From: Chloroflexi bacterium UBA6622
Lineage (GTDB): Bacteria; Chloroflexota; UBA11872
Reading direction: 5' to 3'
NCBI GenBank assembly: GCA_002433065.1
Contig: DJHK01000007.1
Span: 16,088 to 72,487 of the forward strand
DNA: 56,400 nucleotides
Shown here: positions 1-8,814 of the stretch, one piece after another
Numbering within the stretch: position 1 is the stretch's first letter
Layout: the number at the start of each line of letters is the position of its first letter
Notes under the pieces: model-generated
What the model was told of the DNA's origin: nothing
What the model saw: only the letters and a program-made list of their open reading frames with translations
The model's database searches: none
Translations under genes and position numbers: made by a program

Positions 1-579
1 CCCGCCGGTCTCACAGTGGCTGACCACGGACCGTGCCTCACCCACATACCGACGTGTCGCGTTCAACAAGTGGGTCCCAATATTGAGCATGTCGTAGCCA
101 CCGTAGTACCCCTTGCCGCGGATCTTGATCGAAGTCAACGGCCCAATATCCCCAGCTTCAATAAGACGTTCAGCAACTGTGAAGGTAGGCGTCGTCCTCA
201 TCTGGTGATGCACCGCAAGACGAGTCCCTGTCGACTCAGCCAATTTCACCATGGCATCTGCATCCGCCAGGCTCGTAGCCATAGGTTTTTCGAGCACAAT
301 GGCCTTCGGAGCCCGATGCTCCAGCACACCTAGCGTGAGCGGCGCGTGCAGGTCGGTACGCGTCGGAATATTGACAATGTCCAAAGCCTCTTTATCCAGC
401 ATCTCGTGATAATCCTGATAGGTCCGTTCCAGACCGAACTCGGCCGCAGCCGCTGCCAACCGGTCCGCATCAATATCAGCCATTGCGACCAGGTCAATCC
501 GCGGATGCAGCATGTACGCTCTGGCCTGAGACAGGCCACGCGGACCAACGCCCAGCAGGCCCACACGGTAGGTCGTCAT
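1..579 (-). CDS. Gfo/Idh/MocA family oxidoreductase (partial, N-terminal 193 residues)
   Basis: NAD(P)-dependent oxidoreductase of the Gfo/Idh/MocA family, usually acting on sugars or cyclitols in the cytoplasm; the substrate cannot be told. The protein opens MTTYRVGLLGVGPRG, a Rossmann nucleotide-binding loop (GxGxxG-type), and has the family's EKP motif near residue 92 (VLEKPMATSL), whose lysine is catalytic in characterised members. The reading frame is open to base 1, so the C-terminal substrate domain lies outside the window. The ATG at 579 was chosen because the Rossmann strand begins four residues later and GGGGTGA sits just upstream. It lies upstream of, but on the same strand as and about 126 bases from, a second family member, so the two may be co-transcribed. 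Family certain, specificity unknown. Confidence 0.85.
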   Translation of the reverse strand, partial: MTTYRVGLLGVGPRGLSQARAYMLHPRIDLVAMADIDADRLAAAAAEFGLERTYQDYHEMLDKEALDIVNIPTRTDLHAPLTLGVLEHRAPKAIVLEKPMATSLADADAMVKLAESTGTRLAVHHQMRTTPTFTVAERLIEAGDIGPLTSIKIRGKGYYGGYDMLNIGTHLLNATRRYVGEARSVVSHCETGG

Positions 580-705
580 CGTTGTCACCCCTCTACTTCA
601 CGATTCCATTTGATCGGCACCGTACCAGAGATCGCGTAAACCGTTTGCACGTATGCCTGGGGCTCTTCATGAACATTGAGTCAGCTTGTCTTCGTTTCGA
701 CAAAT

Positions 706-1779
706 CTATGTCCCGTCTTCACGAAACTCGTCGAGCCGGACGGTCCGCCCTTCCTCACTGCTCCGCACCGACGCCATGACGATGCGAATCGAGTCAAGGT
801 TATCTCGACCCGATGTCAACGGTTCACGATCTTCCGCCATTGCCGCCATCATCTCGCCCATACTCCCACCAAAGGCGTCGGGAAACCATCGGCCCTCAAC
901 AGGGAACCGCACCGAGGCCTCAGGCTCGTCACGTCGCGTGACCTCAACCCATTCCGGGGTGCCTATGACCGAACCCTCCGCACCATCGATGTACCAAGCC
1001 TCGGACCGTGCAGCCGGGCTCTGGACAATGTTGTTGAAGCTGTCCACCGCCGTAAAGTCGCCACTATCAAAGTGCATCGCCACACTATGACTGAGCGGTG
1101 ACACGGCATTTTGCCCATCCATCATGGCAGTCGTCGTGCTCACAGCATCCGGAGTGCGCTGACCGAAATGTCGTATGAGATCAACGAAGTGCACGCCATG
1201 ATCAATCAGGTTGAAATGAACAAGATCCCGCCACCACTTGTCAGGCTGGTCCTGCCATGAGCGACGCATGTGAACCACGCTAAACAGCTGCCCGCACACC
1301 CCGAGGTCCACAAGGTGTTTAATCGCGGCATGCGCGGGGGCCCACCGAGCCTGCTGGTTGATCATCAAGGGGACGCTGGCCGTTACCGCTGCCTGCTGCA
1401 TGGACACCGCCGAATCCCAGGTCATGGCAAAGGGCTTTTGTGACAACACGGGCTTACCCGAGCCCAGGATCGCCTCCCATATCGTGGGGCGTACATGAGC
1501 ATGGACAGCGAGGTCAATAACCGCAACCTTTGGATTGTCCAGAACGACGCTGGGATCAGTATCACCGTCCGCAATACCCCATCGCGTTTGCGTTGCAGCG
1601 ACGGCATCTGGATCGACATCGGTACACGCCACTACCTCATACCCAAAATCCCGGTAGGCGGCTAGGTGGGAGTGGTTGACAATGCCGCCACAGCCAATGA
1701 CGCCAATAGGGTAAAGCGGTCCATCGGGCGGGCGTGGACAATAGTCCGAAGGTCGCAACACCAAGTCAGCCAGTTTCAT
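706..1779 (-). CDS. Gfo/Idh/MocA family oxidoreductase
   Basis: A 357-residue predicted NAD(P)-dependent oxidoreductase. Residues 23-31 (IGVIGCGGI) form the Rossmann loop; the usual EKP motif is QKP here (VLSQKPFAM), keeping the lysine. The C-terminal half (RDLVHFNLIDHGVHFVDLIR and on) matches the alpha/beta substrate domain with its HxxxH helix. An open frame extends upstream, but the ATG at 1779 is preferred: it has GGGAGGC eight bases upstream and places the Rossmann fold at the usual depth. Transcribed in the same direction as the partial homologue at 1-579 and divergent from the YchF-like gene at 1880. Substrate unknown; sugar or inositol metabolism is a family-level guess. Confidence 0.87.
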   Translation of the reverse strand: MKLADLVLRPSDYCPRPPDGPLYPIGVIGCGGIVNHSHLAAYRDFGYEVVACTDVDPDAVAATQTRWGIADGDTDPSVVLDNPKVAVIDLAVHAHVRPTIWEAILGSGKPVLSQKPFAMTWDSAVSMQQAAVTASVPLMINQQARWAPAHAAIKHLVDLGVCGQLFSVVHMRRSWQDQPDKWWRDLVHFNLIDHGVHFVDLIRHFGQRTPDAVSTTTAMMDGQNAVSPLSHSVAMHFDSGDFTAVDSFNNIVQSPAARSEAWYIDGAEGSVIGTPEWVEVTRRDEPEASVRFPVEGRWFPDAFGGSMGEMMAAMAEDREPLTSGRDNLDSIRIVMASVRSSEEGRTVRLDEFREDGT

Positions 1780-1879
1780 CGATACGCCTCCCTGCCTGCC
1801 TTCCTGAAAATCATCCCATCCGTGACCGTGGTCCAGTATCTTCATGTACAGACTACGCATCCGCTCAGGAACCCTCCAC

Positions 1880-2959
1880 GTGTTGAAGGCTGGATTACTT
1901 GGCATACGCGGCTCAGGCCGAACATCGGTGTTCGACACCCTCGCCCATGGAAACGCGTTCCAAGCCGATGGCACCGGCCGTTTCACCGCGCGAGCCACGC
2001 ATCTACGTCCGAGGGATACCCGCCTCGAGCGCCTTGCCGAAATCGGCCGGTCAAGAAAAACGACACGGACTGTCCTTGAACTTATCGATTACGAGGGGGT
2101 TGGGCTTGGTGACCGCGGAGGTCGGCAAAGCGAATGGATCAACAGCCTCCAGTCCTTAGACCTCCTCGTGCTCGTTCTTCCTTTGTTCCTCCATTCAGAC
2201 TCCACAACAGGCATCGTGCAGAGCCTGGATGAGACCTTTGCTGAGCTCATCCTTGCTGACCTTCAAATGGTAGAGAACCGGTGCGCACGCATCGAAGAGG
2301 AGTTCAAGCGAGCGGGTCGGGCCGAAAGATCGGTGCTCGAGGAGGAGGAATCGCTATTCCTGCGTCTCCGCGAAACCCTTGAATCTGGCCACCCCCTCAA
2401 CGCACTCGCGTTGTCGACCCATGAATCGCACCGGGTCCGAAGCTTTGGCTTTATGACCCTCAAACCGTTGTGCTTCATTCTGAACACTTCAGACAACAAT
2501 GTCCCAGCGTGGGCCAGCCTGCAGAAGACCTGCAGTGAAAAGACCCGCGTAGCGACCCATTCCGTAGTCGGGTTTAGTGCGGCCATCGAATTTGAAGCCA
2601 CCGAACTACCTAGTGCTGAGCGCGAGGAAATCATGAACGATATCGGCATCGCCTCAGCCCCCGTGACACGCATAAGCCAGGCGCTCACCCAAACGGCGAT
2701 GCACCTCACGGTGTACACCGTGGGAGAGAACGAAGCCCGGGCCTGGTCCATCCCGAACGGGTCATGCGCAATTGATTTTGCTGCAACCATTCACACAGAC
2801 TTTGCCAAGCGATTTATCCGTGCAGAGACTGTCGCCTTTGACCAACTCAACACCGCTGGCTCTCTGGTAGAGGCTAAGAAGCAAGGTGTCGTTCGCCAGG
2901 AGGGTCGGGACTACGAAGTCAAAGACGGCGACGTCATGGAAGTCCTATTTTCAAAATAG
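1880..2959 (+). CDS. YchF-like P-loop protein with degenerate nucleotide-binding motifs (DUF933/TGS C-terminus)
   Basis: The last 60 residues (IHTDFAKRFIRAETVAF, then EGRDYEVKDGDVMEVLF) closely follow the TGS/DUF933 end of the universal ATPase YchF (OLA1 in eukaryotes), and the N-terminus LKAGLLGI aligns with the YchF start. The length of 359 residues is normal for YchF (about 363). The nucleotide site is altered: the P-loop expected as GLPNVGKST reads GIRGSGRTS, with Arg14 in place of the invariant Lys; the DxAG switch reads DYEGV; and the NVDE-type base-recognition motif reads NTSD. It is therefore a divergent paralogue that may not hydrolyse nucleotide normally. A GTG start at 1880 was chosen because it matches the family N-terminus; an ATG at 1844 is an alternative. 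A normal YchF is presumably encoded elsewhere. Confidence 0.8.
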   Translation: MLKAGLLGIRGSGRTSVFDTLAHGNAFQADGTGRFTARATHLRPRDTRLERLAEIGRSRKTTRTVLELIDYEGVGLGDRGGRQSEWINSLQSLDLLVLVLPLFLHSDSTTGIVQSLDETFAELILADLQMVENRCARIEEEFKRAGRAERSVLEEEESLFLRLRETLESGHPLNALALSTHESHRVRSFGFMTLKPLCFILNTSDNNVPAWASLQKTCSEKTRVATHSVVGFSAAIEFEATELPSAEREEIMNDIGIASAPVTRISQALTQTAMHLTVYTVGENEARAWSIPNGSCAIDFAATIHTDFAKRFIRAETVAFDQLNTAGSLVEAKKQGVVRQEGRDYEVKDGDVMEVLFSK

Positions 2960-3042
2960 CAATATCCTCCAGCACGCTACCGGCCCCCACGAATCAAGCA
3001 TCCCCGCGTTACCACGGCCTTGACGGTCTCAGGACGATTGCC

Positions 3043-4200
3043 ATGTTGCTCGGCATCGTCATCCATGCGTCCATCCCATATTTCTTTCCGAAAGGAAATC
3101 CACTATGGCCCGTCGATGACGAACAGTCCCTAGTGCTATGGGTCGTGTATGAATCAATTCATGTATGGCGAATGCCAGCTTTTTTCCTGCTGGCAGGGTT
3201 TTTCGCCCACCTTTTGTTAGAACGTCGCACGACACGTGCCTTCATCGGAAACAGGATTGGACGCATTGCAGTCCCCCTGATCATCTTCTGGCCGATCATG
3301 ATGGCTATCGTTCCGGCCGTATGGGTGTACGGATGGACGAGCGAGTTTGCTTTCCCCACTGAACAAACCGACAAACCAAACACCCTGGGCAGATTACCGA
3401 TCTTTCACCTATGGTTCCTGTACTACCTGCTCATCCAGTACACAGCCCTACTCGTTTCTCGCACCGTTGGCACCGGGCTGACAATCGCTCGACCGCTCAG
3501 ACGACTTGGGGGAAGGATCACCTTTACGCGGCTTCCGATATTGCTCATGGTTGCAGCGGCGGTTCTTCAGTTTGCAGGAGGGGGGAAACTCTCACTCGCC
3601 TGGTGGCCAATCAGTTGGGCCCACTTCCTGTATTGCTCGCTCTTTTTCCTGTTTGGCTACGGGCTCCACGGGAGACCTCATCTGCTGGAACAATTGAAGA
3701 CACCCCTCGTGATCGGGACCCTTTTAACCGTCGGAAGCCTATGCTTCGTGATACAGCTAGCCTTTACAGCGCTCGGGTTTGATGCTGCAGTCCGTGGGGC
3801 CATGTCACTGGTTCCTGTATTTGGGGCCATCACAGCCCTGAGCACGGGCCTGACAGCAACGTGTTGGACCATCTGCCTTGTGGGGATAGCCGAACGACTA
3901 CTCAAAAACCACAGCCCCGTGGTCCGATGGCTCGTTGATTCGTCCTACTGGATTTACGTCATGCACCTCCCAGTCGTCGCGTTTCTCACGTTCTGGTTGG
4001 CCCATCTGGACCGCCATGGTCGCCTCCGCGAGATAACCGGCGTGGAATGGAGCCCCGTCTTCAAATTCCTACTCGCCACCGGTCTGACCCTCGCGATCGG
4101 CCTGACGACGTACCAGTACTTTGTCCGGCACACTCCCATCAATAAACTACTTAACGGACACCGAGCCCGGCGGATGTCTCAGGCAAAGGAACTACCATGA
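3043..4200 (+). CDS. Acyltransferase family 3 membrane protein
   Basis: Integral membrane O-acyltransferase of family 3 (OpgC/OafA type), which moves acyl groups onto extracytoplasmic glycans or lipids. About ten hydrophobic segments are visible, with the conserved HAS histidine near the start of the first (IVIHASIPYF), a conserved RMPAFFLLAGFF loop, and SYWIYVMHLPVVAFL near the C-terminus. The start is odd. The first ATG, 3043, lies inside the conserved N-terminal motif: the codons just upstream in frame (3007-3042) encode RYHGLDGLRTIA, the family's YxxLDxLR signature. No ATG, GTG or TTG exists in frame between that motif and the in-frame stop at 2875. The true start is probably a rare ATA (2956, overlapping the TAG of the upstream gene) or ATT (2947), or there is a sequence error. 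Acyl acceptor unknown. Confidence 0.85.
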   Translation: MLLGIVIHASIPYFFPKGNPLWPVDDEQSLVLWVVYESIHVWRMPAFFLLAGFFAHLLLERRTTRAFIGNRIGRIAVPLIIFWPIMMAIVPAVWVYGWTSEFAFPTEQTDKPNTLGRLPIFHLWFLYYLLIQYTALLVSRTVGTGLTIARPLRRLGGRITFTRLPILLMVAAAVLQFAGGGKLSLAWWPISWAHFLYCSLFFLFGYGLHGRPHLLEQLKTPLVIGTLLTVGSLCFVIQLAFTALGFDAAVRGAMSLVPVFGAITALSTGLTATCWTICLVGIAERLLKNHSPVVRWLVDSSYWIYVMHLPVVAFLTFWLAHLDRHGRLREITGVEWSPVFKFLLATGLTLAIGLTTYQYFVRHTPINKLLNGHRARRMSQAKELP

Positions 4201-4243
4201 CTGGCCCTGGGCCCACCCCAAACCCTCAGGAGTTGCTGTAGCT

Positions 4244-6082
4244 ATGTCCCAGTCCCCGTTTGAGGGTTCACCCCGTTCGCATGACTCGGTTGTGGTCCCT
4301 AATGTCCAATTTCGAACCCGGGACGGCGTAACCCTGGCCGCCGACCTTTATCTGCCAGCTCTTAATGGGAAAGCCGTCGACGGTTCGTTCCCGACATTGC
4401 TTGAACGAACACCGTACCTGAAGGACTCCATTCGGTATGCACGGCGTGGCCATTGGTACGCTAGGCGAGGGTATGCCGTCCTCATGAACGACGTGCGCGG
4501 ACGCGGGGAGTCCGAAGGTGAATGGTACCCCTTCGCCAAGGAAGCTCCCGATGGGTATGACACCGTCGAATGGATCGGCAAGCAACCTTGGTGCTCAGGG
4601 AAGGTTGGCACCATGGGCGCTTCCTACGCAGGATCCGATCAAAGTGCGCTGGCCACATTGAGCCCGCCCCATCTGTGTGCACAGGTGGTTGGACAAGGCA
4701 CAAGCAACTATCTGATCTCGTCGATGCGGCAGGGGGGAGCTCTTGAGCAACGGTTTATCCGCTATGCCTTTTGGATGGCCACAACCAGCCGTGAAGCCCA
4801 GGCCGACCGTGACCTTCATCGAGTACTCCTCAATGAATTCGCACGAATTTCCGAGATACTTGGGCCTCCACTACGCTTCAGACCAGGAAGCACAGCGTTA
4901 CGGCTACTGCCGAGCTACGAACAATGGGCGTGGGACATCCTAACCATCGGATCTGTTGGTGATTACTGGCTACAGCGTGGCTACAACATTGACAATTACT
5001 GGTTAGAGCATGCCGACGTTCCCATCCTGTTTCAGAGCGGTTGGTACGACACATACCCCAGAGGCGCCATCGAAAACTTCCTGGCGCTCCAAGAGCTCAA
5101 GAAAAGCCCTATGCAGCTATTGCTAGGTCCGTGGCGCCATGGTGAGCCGACAACCGAGGAAAGCACCATCGGCGATATTGAACTCGGGCTGGAAGCCGCC
5201 CTCCCCCTTTATGATGACATCCGACTACGCTTCTTCGATCATCACCTTAAAGGTATGGCGACTGGCCTCAACCACGAAGCCCCCGTTCGTTACTTCGTTA
5301 TGGGCGACCAGGCCGGCCGTCGCCCAGGCGATCTCGACGGGGCCGTCTGGCATGGCGGCCGATGGGAATCAGCGCAAACATGGCCACCGAATGACCAAAC
5401 CAACGTTTTTCACCTGCACGGCGATGGGTCCCTATCAGAAGCTGTGCCTTCAATGTCCCCGTCGGCCACCCAGTTCACTTTCGATCCCGGAAACCCGGTC
5501 CCTACAGCCGGTGGGTCGATTAGCGCCTCGGAAGACGTCCTGCCTTCAGGAGCCTTTGACCAACGAGGTCAACCTGGAAGATTCCACGGTCACCGGGACA
5601 CCTTGAGCTTCGCCAGCAGGCCGGATGTCCTGTCCTTTCAGACAGAGCCGTTTAGCGAGCCCTTTGAACTCGTGGGGCCAATAGAGGTCGTGCTCTACGC
5701 CGCAAGCAGTGCGATCGACACAGACTTCACCGCAAAACTGCTCGACATTCATCCACATTCGGAGGAAACCCCGGGAGGATTTGAACTCAACTTAGCCGAC
5801 AGCATCATCCGGGCCCGTTATAGAAATGGCTTCGAACGAGAAGAGTTCCTCGAACCCGAAACGCCCACGGAATTCCGAATCATCTTGTATCCAACAGCTA
5901 ACCGGTTTGGACATGGTCACCGATTACGTGTCGATATCTCGTCCTCGAACTATCCACGATTTGACATCAACCCTAATACTGGTGCGCCCCTGGGTGACAG
6001 CCGAAAAACCCTCCCCGCACACCAGACGGTCTACCACGATTCAGACTATCCAAGCCACATCATCGTTGGGGTTTCAAAATAG
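4244..6082 (+). CDS. CocE/NonD family hydrolase (X-Pro dipeptidyl-peptidase S15 fold)
   Basis: A 612-residue serine hydrolase of the CocE/S15 type, acting on esters or acyl-amides. The N-terminal alpha/beta hydrolase core carries the nucleophile elbow GASYAG (Ser near residue 124), the acid region WYDTYPRGAIENF, and the histidine loop LLGPWRHG. The C-terminal jelly-roll XPEP domain follows from about residue 470 (FELVGPIEVVLYA) to the end (LPAHQTVYHD). The length fits the family. The ATG at 4244 with AGGAG 11 bases upstream is preferred over an upstream ATG at 4121 that overlaps the acyltransferase gene. No signal peptide is visible, so it is probably cytoplasmic. It follows the acyltransferase on the same strand by 43 bases. 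Substrate unknown. Confidence 0.9.
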   Translation: MSQSPFEGSPRSHDSVVVPNVQFRTRDGVTLAADLYLPALNGKAVDGSFPTLLERTPYLKDSIRYARRGHWYARRGYAVLMNDVRGRGESEGEWYPFAKEAPDGYDTVEWIGKQPWCSGKVGTMGASYAGSDQSALATLSPPHLCAQVVGQGTSNYLISSMRQGGALEQRFIRYAFWMATTSREAQADRDLHRVLLNEFARISEILGPPLRFRPGSTALRLLPSYEQWAWDILTIGSVGDYWLQRGYNIDNYWLEHADVPILFQSGWYDTYPRGAIENFLALQELKKSPMQLLLGPWRHGEPTTEESTIGDIELGLEAALPLYDDIRLRFFDHHLKGMATGLNHEAPVRYFVMGDQAGRRPGDLDGAVWHGGRWESAQTWPPNDQTNVFHLHGDGSLSEAVPSMSPSATQFTFDPGNPVPTAGGSISASEDVLPSGAFDQRGQPGRFHGHRDTLSFASRPDVLSFQTEPFSEPFELVGPIEVVLYAASSAIDTDFTAKLLDIHPHSEETPGGFELNLADSIIRARYRNGFEREEFLEPETPTEFRIILYPTANRFGHGHRLRVDISSSNYPRFDINPNTGAPLGDSRKTLPAHQTVYHDSDYPSHIIVGVSK

Positions 6083-6598
6083 GGATTCGGCAACAATCCC
6101 GGCCAAAAATCTGCTGCCTGTAGCTCCACGTACTGCAACGCGTCACCACCCGCGGAACCACGGCTTCCCAACGTTTGTTTGGAGAGGTTATCGCAAGCAC
6201 AAAACCCACGATGAAAGGGATGAGGCCCAGGTGGAGGAAAGCCGCGCAAGAGTGCATGATCTAGCCATCTCGCCCCAGCCACTCATGACTGCCCATGGTG
6301 AACGCAATTGGAAATCAACCCGTCATCGGCGCCACACCGTTCGACAAAAACAATAGCCCGACGGATCCCAACGAGACATCGTCAAAGCCCATCGACCTTC
6401 ACATCGATCCTGAATCACTGGTCATTGAACGGTCCAGAGTAGGATCCATCGCGGTAGCCGTGTTAATGGCCTCTACGGTATTCCTCTCAGGTTGTGGTAG
6501 CGAACAAGAGTTGGAACGACAGGATTACAGCAACATCCAGTCCAACCATGAAGGGAATCTCCCCTAAACTCGGGCTTCCTCCGAAAGGGTGCATCTCC
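6083..6598 (+). other. 516-base low-coding region between hydrolase and dioxygenase genes
   Basis: No convincing complete gene. Two weak coding signals are present: a minus-strand frame around 6060-6257 with a hydrophobic stretch (LGLIPFIVGFVLAITSP), and a plus-strand frame 6295-6567 with a lipobox-like segment. Both look like remnants or chance frames. I see no tRNA, no strong terminator and no clear promoter. Confidence 0.4.
6295..6567 (+). CDS. Possible small lipoprotein or gene remnant
   Basis: A 90-codon frame whose second half resembles a lipoprotein signal: a hydrophobic run VGSIAVAVLMASTVFLSGC, ending in a lipobox LSGC, followed by charged residues. The first 55 residues before it are polar and unlike a signal n-region, and there is no start codon immediately before the hydrophobic part. 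It may be a decayed or frameshifted lipoprotein gene, or a chance frame. No homologue recognised. It ends 32 bases before the dioxygenase start. Confidence 0.25.
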   Translation: MVNAIGNQPVIGATPFDKNNSPTDPNETSSKPIDLHIDPESLVIERSRVGSIAVAVLMASTVFLSGCGSEQELERQDYSNIQSNHEGNLP

Positions 6599-7573
6599 AT
6601 GCAATTATCCGACAGCGAGTTGAGAGCATTCGAGACTGATGGCTATGTAGTTGCCCGGAATGCTCTGAGCATGCCGAAGGATCTGCAACCCGTCATAGAC
6701 GAATACTCCCAAATTCTTGACCGTATGAGCCAACGCCTCTACGCCGCTAAAGAAATTAGCTCGACGTATTCGGATCTTCCTTTTGGCAAACGGGCAATCG
6801 CGATAGCGCGTGAGTCTGGCTATCTGAACACCTATCCGTTTGACATTAACTTCCCTCCGTACGCACAACTAAGAGCGGATACTGAGTTGAATTTCGGGCC
6901 CGCCATGTTCGGCCTGCTTCGCAACAATCATCTTCTAGACCTTGTTGAGTCGATCATCGGACCAGAAATCTATTCGAATCCAGTGCAACATGTACGGGTC
7001 AAGGTTCCCGAGCATTTGGTGCCCCGAGAAAAACGAAACAGCCAAAACTCCACAACGGGATGGCACCAAGACAATGGCGTGGTAAACACTGAAGCCGATA
7101 ACACTGAGATGCTCACTGTATGGTTTCCTCTAACAGAGGCAAGCGAGCAACACGGCTGTCTCAAGGTCGTACCCCGCAGCCATGCGGAGGGGCTACTGCT
7201 CCACTGCCCTCATCCCGTACAAGGAGCCAGAATCCCGATGGAGTTTATCCCTGAACATCTTGTCGTCTCCGTACCCATGTCCCCGGGTGATGTCCTTCTG
7301 ATGCATCGAACATGCATCCATTCCTCTCTGCCCAACAAGAGTCAGGAGATACGGTTTAGTCTCGATATCCGTTACAACCCCATCGGGCAAGCTACCGGCC
7401 GAGATTTCCTGCCCGGCTTTATTGCTCGAAGCCGGAAGAATCCAAGCTCAGAACTACATGACCCTGACGAATGGCAACAATCATGGTTCGCCGCACGCGA
7501 TGACATTGTCTCGGGAAATGCCCACGTTCCGGGATTGCATCGATGGGATGGAGCGCACGAATTATGCGCCTAG
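6599..7573 (+). CDS. Phytanoyl-CoA dioxygenase (PhyH) family protein
   Basis: Fe(II)/2-oxoglutarate-dependent oxygenase, 324 residues. The iron ligands are visible as the HxD pair in GWHQDNG (near residue 157) and the distal His in the HRTCIHSSLPN region, followed by the 2-oxoglutarate-binding arginine in IRFSLDIRYNP. The N-terminus (SELRAFETDGYVVARN) is the typical PhyH opening helix and strand. The ATG at 6599 is chosen because it starts that helix; an AAGGGT lies about eight bases upstream. Family members hydroxylate lipids or secondary metabolites; the substrate here cannot be inferred. It stands alone on the plus strand, convergent with the GNAT gene. Confidence 0.88.
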   Translation: MQLSDSELRAFETDGYVVARNALSMPKDLQPVIDEYSQILDRMSQRLYAAKEISSTYSDLPFGKRAIAIARESGYLNTYPFDINFPPYAQLRADTELNFGPAMFGLLRNNHLLDLVESIIGPEIYSNPVQHVRVKVPEHLVPREKRNSQNSTTGWHQDNGVVNTEADNTEMLTVWFPLTEASEQHGCLKVVPRSHAEGLLLHCPHPVQGARIPMEFIPEHLVVSVPMSPGDVLLMHRTCIHSSLPNKSQEIRFSLDIRYNPIGQATGRDFLPGFIARSRKNPSSELHDPDEWQQSWFAARDDIVSGNAHVPGLHRWDGAHELCA

Positions 7574-7593
7574 ACCACGAAAGTTCTTAACTG

Positions 7594-8454
7594 CTACCGA
7601 CCCGATGGCTCGATGTCTTTATTCATGGCCCAATCGGGATAATAATTCTTAATTTTCGCCCCGGGATATGGCCGACCGAGCGGCTGTGGTGGGAGGGGAA
7701 AGCCACCTTCATACGCCGATATTTCGCTGAAGGCATAAACCAACCCAACTGATCGCAAGGTCCGAGCTGACGGAACGTTAAAGGGAGCCGTCGTCGCCAT
7801 AACCACATCACCCTGGTTGAGAACGTACGTGCCAGCAGCCCCCACCACCGCCCGGCCCAAGCCATGACCTCGGGCAGACGGCATGACATCCATTCCAATC
7901 TCTTGCAACCCAAAACCGCGCTCGCGAACCGCGGCCAAAGCAACTAACTCACCATCTTCCATCACGCCAAAGCCACAGGTCGCGTCGCCGTCATAGCAGT
8001 GCCAGAATCGTTCGTAATCCACTGATCCCAAACTCTCGGGACCGAGAAGTTCCACGCGATCATCAACCTCGCCGCGCCAGGTCGACATATCCGCAAAAAG
8101 GTAGAAAGTAGGACCCCAAACCCCATATCCATAAGGAAGAATCACCCGTCCTAGTTCATATGCTCCAAAAGATGAAAAGAGCAGGTCCTCCGGCATTCCG
8201 GTAACAACGGGTCGAAGTTCAGGCAACCATTCGTTTTCCGCAACAAGGACCGACCCATGGCTAAGGCGTAGCGCCACAAGCGGGGGGATAACCTCTCCGG
8301 AATCAGGATGACCACGATCTAACGACGCACTCCGACCGATTACCGGAATGGGGTGCCGCGAGAACACTCCTAGCCCAGCACCCACAACGTCCTGAAGCCA
8401 ACCAAGTGCCGCCGGTGGTAATTGGGTCCATTCGCCAAGGCCATCACGTGTCAT
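7594..8454 (-). CDS. GNAT family N-acetyltransferase
   Basis: A 286-residue protein whose last 130 residues form a GNAT domain: beta-strands in CGFGVMEDGELVALAAV, then motif A (QEIGMDVMPSARGHGLGRAVV) with the ARGHGLG acetyl-CoA pyrophosphate loop, then NVPSARTLRSVGLVYAF. The N-terminal half (about 130 residues) is not recognised; it could be a second, degenerate acyltransferase lobe. The stop codon lies 20 bases from the convergent dioxygenase stop. Substrate unknown. Confidence 0.78.
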   Translation of the reverse strand: MTRDGLGEWTQLPPAALGWLQDVVGAGLGVFSRHPIPVIGRSASLDRGHPDSGEVIPPLVALRLSHGSVLVAENEWLPELRPVVTGMPEDLLFSSFGAYELGRVILPYGYGVWGPTFYLFADMSTWRGEVDDRVELLGPESLGSVDYERFWHCYDGDATCGFGVMEDGELVALAAVRERGFGLQEIGMDVMPSARGHGLGRAVVGAAGTYVLNQGDVVMATTAPFNVPSARTLRSVGLVYAFSEISAYEGGFPLPPQPLGRPYPGAKIKNYYPDWAMNKDIEPSGR

Positions 8455-8814
8455 ATAGCGGTCATCCCCCGAACCACTTCAACGACTGCTTGCATCAGTC
8501 GGCTGCGGAAGTATATGGGTAAGTATCTACGGGCACCTAGCACGAGGCAAACGAGACGCTGGGGGTGTGTGCGAGAACGCTTCTCGAAACCTGTTAACAC
8601 GTCCACATAAGGGCTTGTCGAGAGGGTGAATGCATGTCAGCCGATGCGAGCCAATACCAGTCAAAGACGGGCGCCGGCCAGATCGACCATCCATGCATGA
8701 AAGTTCGTGACGCGCTTGAGCATGGAAACCCGTGCAGGCACATGGCATCTTCGACTCTCTCTTATTCGTTGAGACACCACTAGTTAGCTAGGGACAGTCT
8801 TCGTATCCTAAGGC
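8455..8814. other. 360-base divergent intergenic region
   Basis: Lies between the divergent GNAT gene and the TIGR03936 cluster. I see no gene or structured RNA. It must hold the promoters for both directions, but no pair of hexamers is good enough to call. Confidence 0.4.
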
